A stretch of 64,000 bases of DNA from an uncultured Maribacter sp. (GTDB taxonomy: Bacteria > Bacteroidota > Bacteroidia > Flavobacteriales > Flavobacteriaceae). Below the pieces are notes generated by a model. It had not been told where the DNA came from and did no database searches. It saw only the letters and a program-made list of their open reading frames with translations. Shown piece by piece: positions 62,032 to 64,000 of the stretch (within the stretch, counting starts at the first letter, position 1; every line of letters begins with the position of its first letter). The position numbers and the translations under genes were made by a program. Where the stretch lies: contig NZ_CANMTX010000004.1 of assembly GCF_947500985.1 (NCBI RefSeq), positions 310,001 to 374,000 of the forward strand. The letters run 5' to 3'.

Positions 62032-63132
62032 TTATGGTTGAATCTTAACATCAAATTCAATAAAGTCATTATTATTAAATCCTGGTTCAATGGCTGTGAT
62101 TTTAATCAAACCTTTTTTACCATAGTTGTCTACAAACTCTACAACATCACCTACACTTAAGTTGGTTATGTTTTGAGAACTTGAGCTTGTAATAAAATCT
62201 AATTCACTGTTTAGTGCGATTGCGTCAAATGCCGTAGCATCTATAGTAATAGAAGTTGAGAAGAACATTTGATTCAATGTTTCCGTTGCTGCATTCTCTT
62301 CGTCTGCACCTGGCTCTAGTCCTTCTACATCAAATCCAAAAGAAGCATCATATTGTTCTGTAGAAGCAAAAGAAGCATTGTCGCCGGCAGAATCACCAGA
62401 AGCACCGTAGTAATAGCCAAAATCCCAGAAAGCTCTAAATTCAGGTCCTACATCAATTCTGTAAACAGTCTCGTTCAATAATGAGAAGAAAGATTCTGTT
62501 GATCCATCTTGTGCCGGAGCAAATAGTTTAATGTCTGTAAACTCCCTAACTGCTGCTGCAGGGTTGGTACCTGTACCAATAGTTACTGTAATTTGACCTA
62601 CACCTAATGCCAATCTTTTTTCGCTGTCCCTAAAATCCCCTTTACCTGTAGTAGTCCAAAAAGAGTAAACAATTTCTCCATTTTCAATATCTGGAACTGG
62701 AAGAGGAAAAGAAAAATCGATTTCTTTCTTTGTAGCGCCATCTAAGTCAATAGATCCATCAGCTTTTAAGGCTTTTGTTAAATCATCACTTACTAAATCA
62801 AAAGAACTAAAAGGCATTTCTCCTTGTCCTAAATAATTTTGGGTAATATACATTCTACGTTGTGTAGTAGCGTCTGAAGTAAAAATAACTCTACCAGTAA
62901 CGTTAGTACCTGCTTCTCCGCTTGCAGATGCTGTTGTAATGTTTACAGAAGGTAATGCTTCGTTAAAAACTATCGTAGCCACTTCTGGCTCATCAGAGTC
63001 ATCAGCGCCATCATCTCCTGTAGTATCATCTGGTAATGGAGTGTCAAAAATTGATCCATCGTCAGAGCTACAACTGCTTATAAATAGGGCAATAGTGCAT
63101 ATTAAGAAGACCTGTTTAATTTGTTTTTGCAT
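62032..63132 (-). CDS. Hypothetical lipoprotein with acidic linker
   Basis: 366 residues. The signal ends in FISSC (Cys at about residue 21), followed by an Asp-rich linker (SSDDGS...DDTTGDDGADDSDEP) typical of surface-exposed flavobacterial lipoproteins. The remainder is beta-rich, with two similar-sized halves and the closing VEFVDNYGKKGLIKITAIEPG. No enzyme motif is recognised. It is a single-gene transcript with a terminator behind it. The Asp-rich stretch after the Cys fits lipoprotein export to the cell surface in Bacteroidetes, which is inference. Confidence 0.7.
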   Translation of the reverse strand: MQKQIKQVFLICTIALFISSCSSDDGSIFDTPLPDDTTGDDGADDSDEPEVATIVFNEALPSVNITTASASGEAGTNVTGRVIFTSDATTQRRMYITQNYLGQGEMPFSSFDLVSDDLTKALKADGSIDLDGATKKEIDFSFPLPVPDIENGEIVYSFWTTTGKGDFRDSEKRLALGVGQITVTIGTGTNPAAAVREFTDIKLFAPAQDGSTESFFSLLNETVYRIDVGPEFRAFWDFGYYYGASGDSAGDNASFASTEQYDASFGFDVEGLEPGADEENAATETLNQMFFSTSITIDATAFDAIALNSELDFITSSSSQNITNLSVGDVVEFVDNYGKKGLIKITAIEPGFNNNDFIEFDVKIQP

Positions 63133-63320
63133 AATTTTTAATTTTGATGATTAGTGTTTATTGATTGTATTTGTTAATGTGTTAACTCTTTTAACTTAAA
63201 AATATTAAGAATCGTATATATTCTACTTAGTTTATTTTGTAGGATATTTCTTAAATAAATGTTTTGTTAAAGAAATGCTGTAAAAGCTCTTGGCTATTCA
63301 ATATTTTGTAATTTTACAGT

Positions 63321-63734
63321 GTGAGACAATTGCTACATAAACTATTTTCTGTGTTCATGGCAATGCTATTATTACTGTCAACAATTTCTTGGACAGTAGA
63401 AAAGCATTTGTGTATGGGTCGTGTTATGGACGTTGCATTGTTTAATCACGCAGATGATTGTGGCATGGAAGCTGGTCTGTCTTTATTGGAAGATGCACCT
63501 AAAGTAAAAAAGCACTGTTGTAATGACGAAGCTTTTACCGTGCAAGGTCAAGATGATTTAACACATGATATTTCTAGTTTTGATTTTTCACAGCAGGTAT
63601 TCTTAATCTCTTTTACAAGTTCTTATATAGGCTTGTTTGAAGAAACTACAGATGAGAATATCGATTTTAATTTATATCCTCCGCCTTTATTGGCTGAAGA
63701 TTTGAATATTCTACACCAAGTTTTCTTGATTTGA
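63321..63734 (+). CDS. HYC_CC_PP family protein
   Basis: 137 residues from a GTG at 63321. An N-terminal signal or anchor (about residues 7-25) is followed by the family's three marks in order: EKHLCMGRV (HYC-like, here HLC), KKHCCNDE (CC) and LYPPPLL (PP), with an additional Cys in DDCGME. The family is frequent in Bacteroidetes near heavy-metal genes. Its function is not established; the Cys/His content suggests copper or other soft-metal binding. The next gene on the strand encodes a heavy-metal-associated domain, which fits. Confidence 0.75.
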   Translation: MRQLLHKLFSVFMAMLLLLSTISWTVEKHLCMGRVMDVALFNHADDCGMEAGLSLLEDAPKVKKHCCNDEAFTVQGQDDLTHDISSFDFSQQVFLISFTSSYIGLFEETTDENIDFNLYPPPLLAEDLNILHQVFLI

Positions 63735-63933
63735 TTTCAACTGATGATTAGCGTTAGTTCGCAAATACAGTGTAATCAATTACTACTTTTAACTATTTAC
63801 TTTTTTATAATGCTGTAAAGCAAGTCAACCTCTATGTAGTTGTTTTATATGTAGATTTTTAAAAGTTAGTGAATACGATTAGTTTAAATAGTAGAAACAG
63901 TTTGTAATAACTGGAAGAAATCATAATCTCATT

Positions 63934-64000
63934 ATGAAAAATACATATCAAATTCACGGAATGACTTGTAATGGCTGCAGAGGCCATGTTGAGCAAACCT
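63934..64000 (+). CDS. Heavy-metal-associated domain protein (partial)
   Basis: Only the first 22 codons fit in the window. They read MKNTYQIHGMTCNGCRGHVE, with the metal-binding CxxC in GMTCNGC of the HMA fold. The rest runs off the right edge, so it could be a small copper chaperone or the N-terminus of a P-type copper ATPase. The upstream HYC_CC_PP gene is on the same strand. Confidence 0.8.
   Translation, partial: MKNTYQIHGMTCNGCRGHVEQT

Noticed and set aside
1-64000. CRISPR array, prophage or secretion island
   Set aside because: No regular short direct repeats with spacers, no phage structural genes and no cas or secretion genes were seen.

Overview
The window looks like the chromosome of a marine member of the Flavobacteriaceae (Bacteroidetes). 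The DNA is AT-rich, Shine-Dalgarno sequences are essentially absent, and exact flavobacterial -7 boxes (TAnnTTTG) precede many genes. The gene families agree: HYC_CC_PP protein, DUF547, class II HMG-CoA reductase with a GHMP kinase, the rod-shape block beside purH, and lipoprotein glycoside hydrolases. The genus cannot be fixed from the sequence alone. No phage, CRISPR array or rRNA was seen; there is one tRNA (Phe).

Layout. (1) 1-5.5 kb: a GNAT protein of the kind that precedes argG, behind a 5' leader encoding a 28-residue peptide ending in an Arg run (probable arginine attenuation), then a GT-C mannosyltransferase, an agmatinase-type ureohydrolase, an NTF2-like protein, a probably 5'-damaged hypothetical gene and a methyltransferase. 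(2) 5.5-12.8 kb is an accessory, eroding region. It holds a YHYH-domain lipoprotein operon, a decayed SDR gene, an RDD protein, an IS481-type remnant, an IS1182-type element whose transposase carries one in-frame stop, and two orphan genes each bracketed by its own perfect 10-bp inverted repeat and separated by about 200-bp palindrome-like repeats. (3) 12.8-18 kb: two family-2 glycosyltransferases, a MORN-variant protein and a GH78-type hydrolase. (4) 18-23 kb: an FAD oxidoreductase and a membrane 4Fe-4S protein, divergent from a DUF547 protein and an outer-membrane barrel.

(5) 23-30 kb: an Omp85-type protein, a cell-wall amidase, an arsenosugar-type set (two specialised glycosyltransferases, purine-nucleoside phosphorylase, rhodanese) and a GH32 fructan hydrolase. 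(6) 30-38 kb: tRNA-Phe, then coaX, an outer-membrane protein, a TPR protein, lptC, a small membrane protein, a CorC/HlyC-type protein and a PpiD-like chaperone in one direction. (7) 38-49 kb: mevalonate-pathway genes, a DPP-IV-type peptidase with a POT peptide transporter, comEC, an NlpC/P60 hydrolase, lpxB and surE. (8) 49-64 kb: a Tsp/Prc-type protease, DoxX-like protein, msrB-msrA, a secreted nuclease, mreB-mreC-mreD-mrdA-rodA, purH, a GAF protein, a lipoprotein, and the start of a copper/heavy-metal locus.

Most of the window is housekeeping envelope and metabolic DNA. The parts most worth following are the Arg leader peptide, the cassette-like repeats at 8.8-12.7 kb, the stem-loop-rich mreB-mreC spacer and the back-to-back promoters at 53.3 kb.
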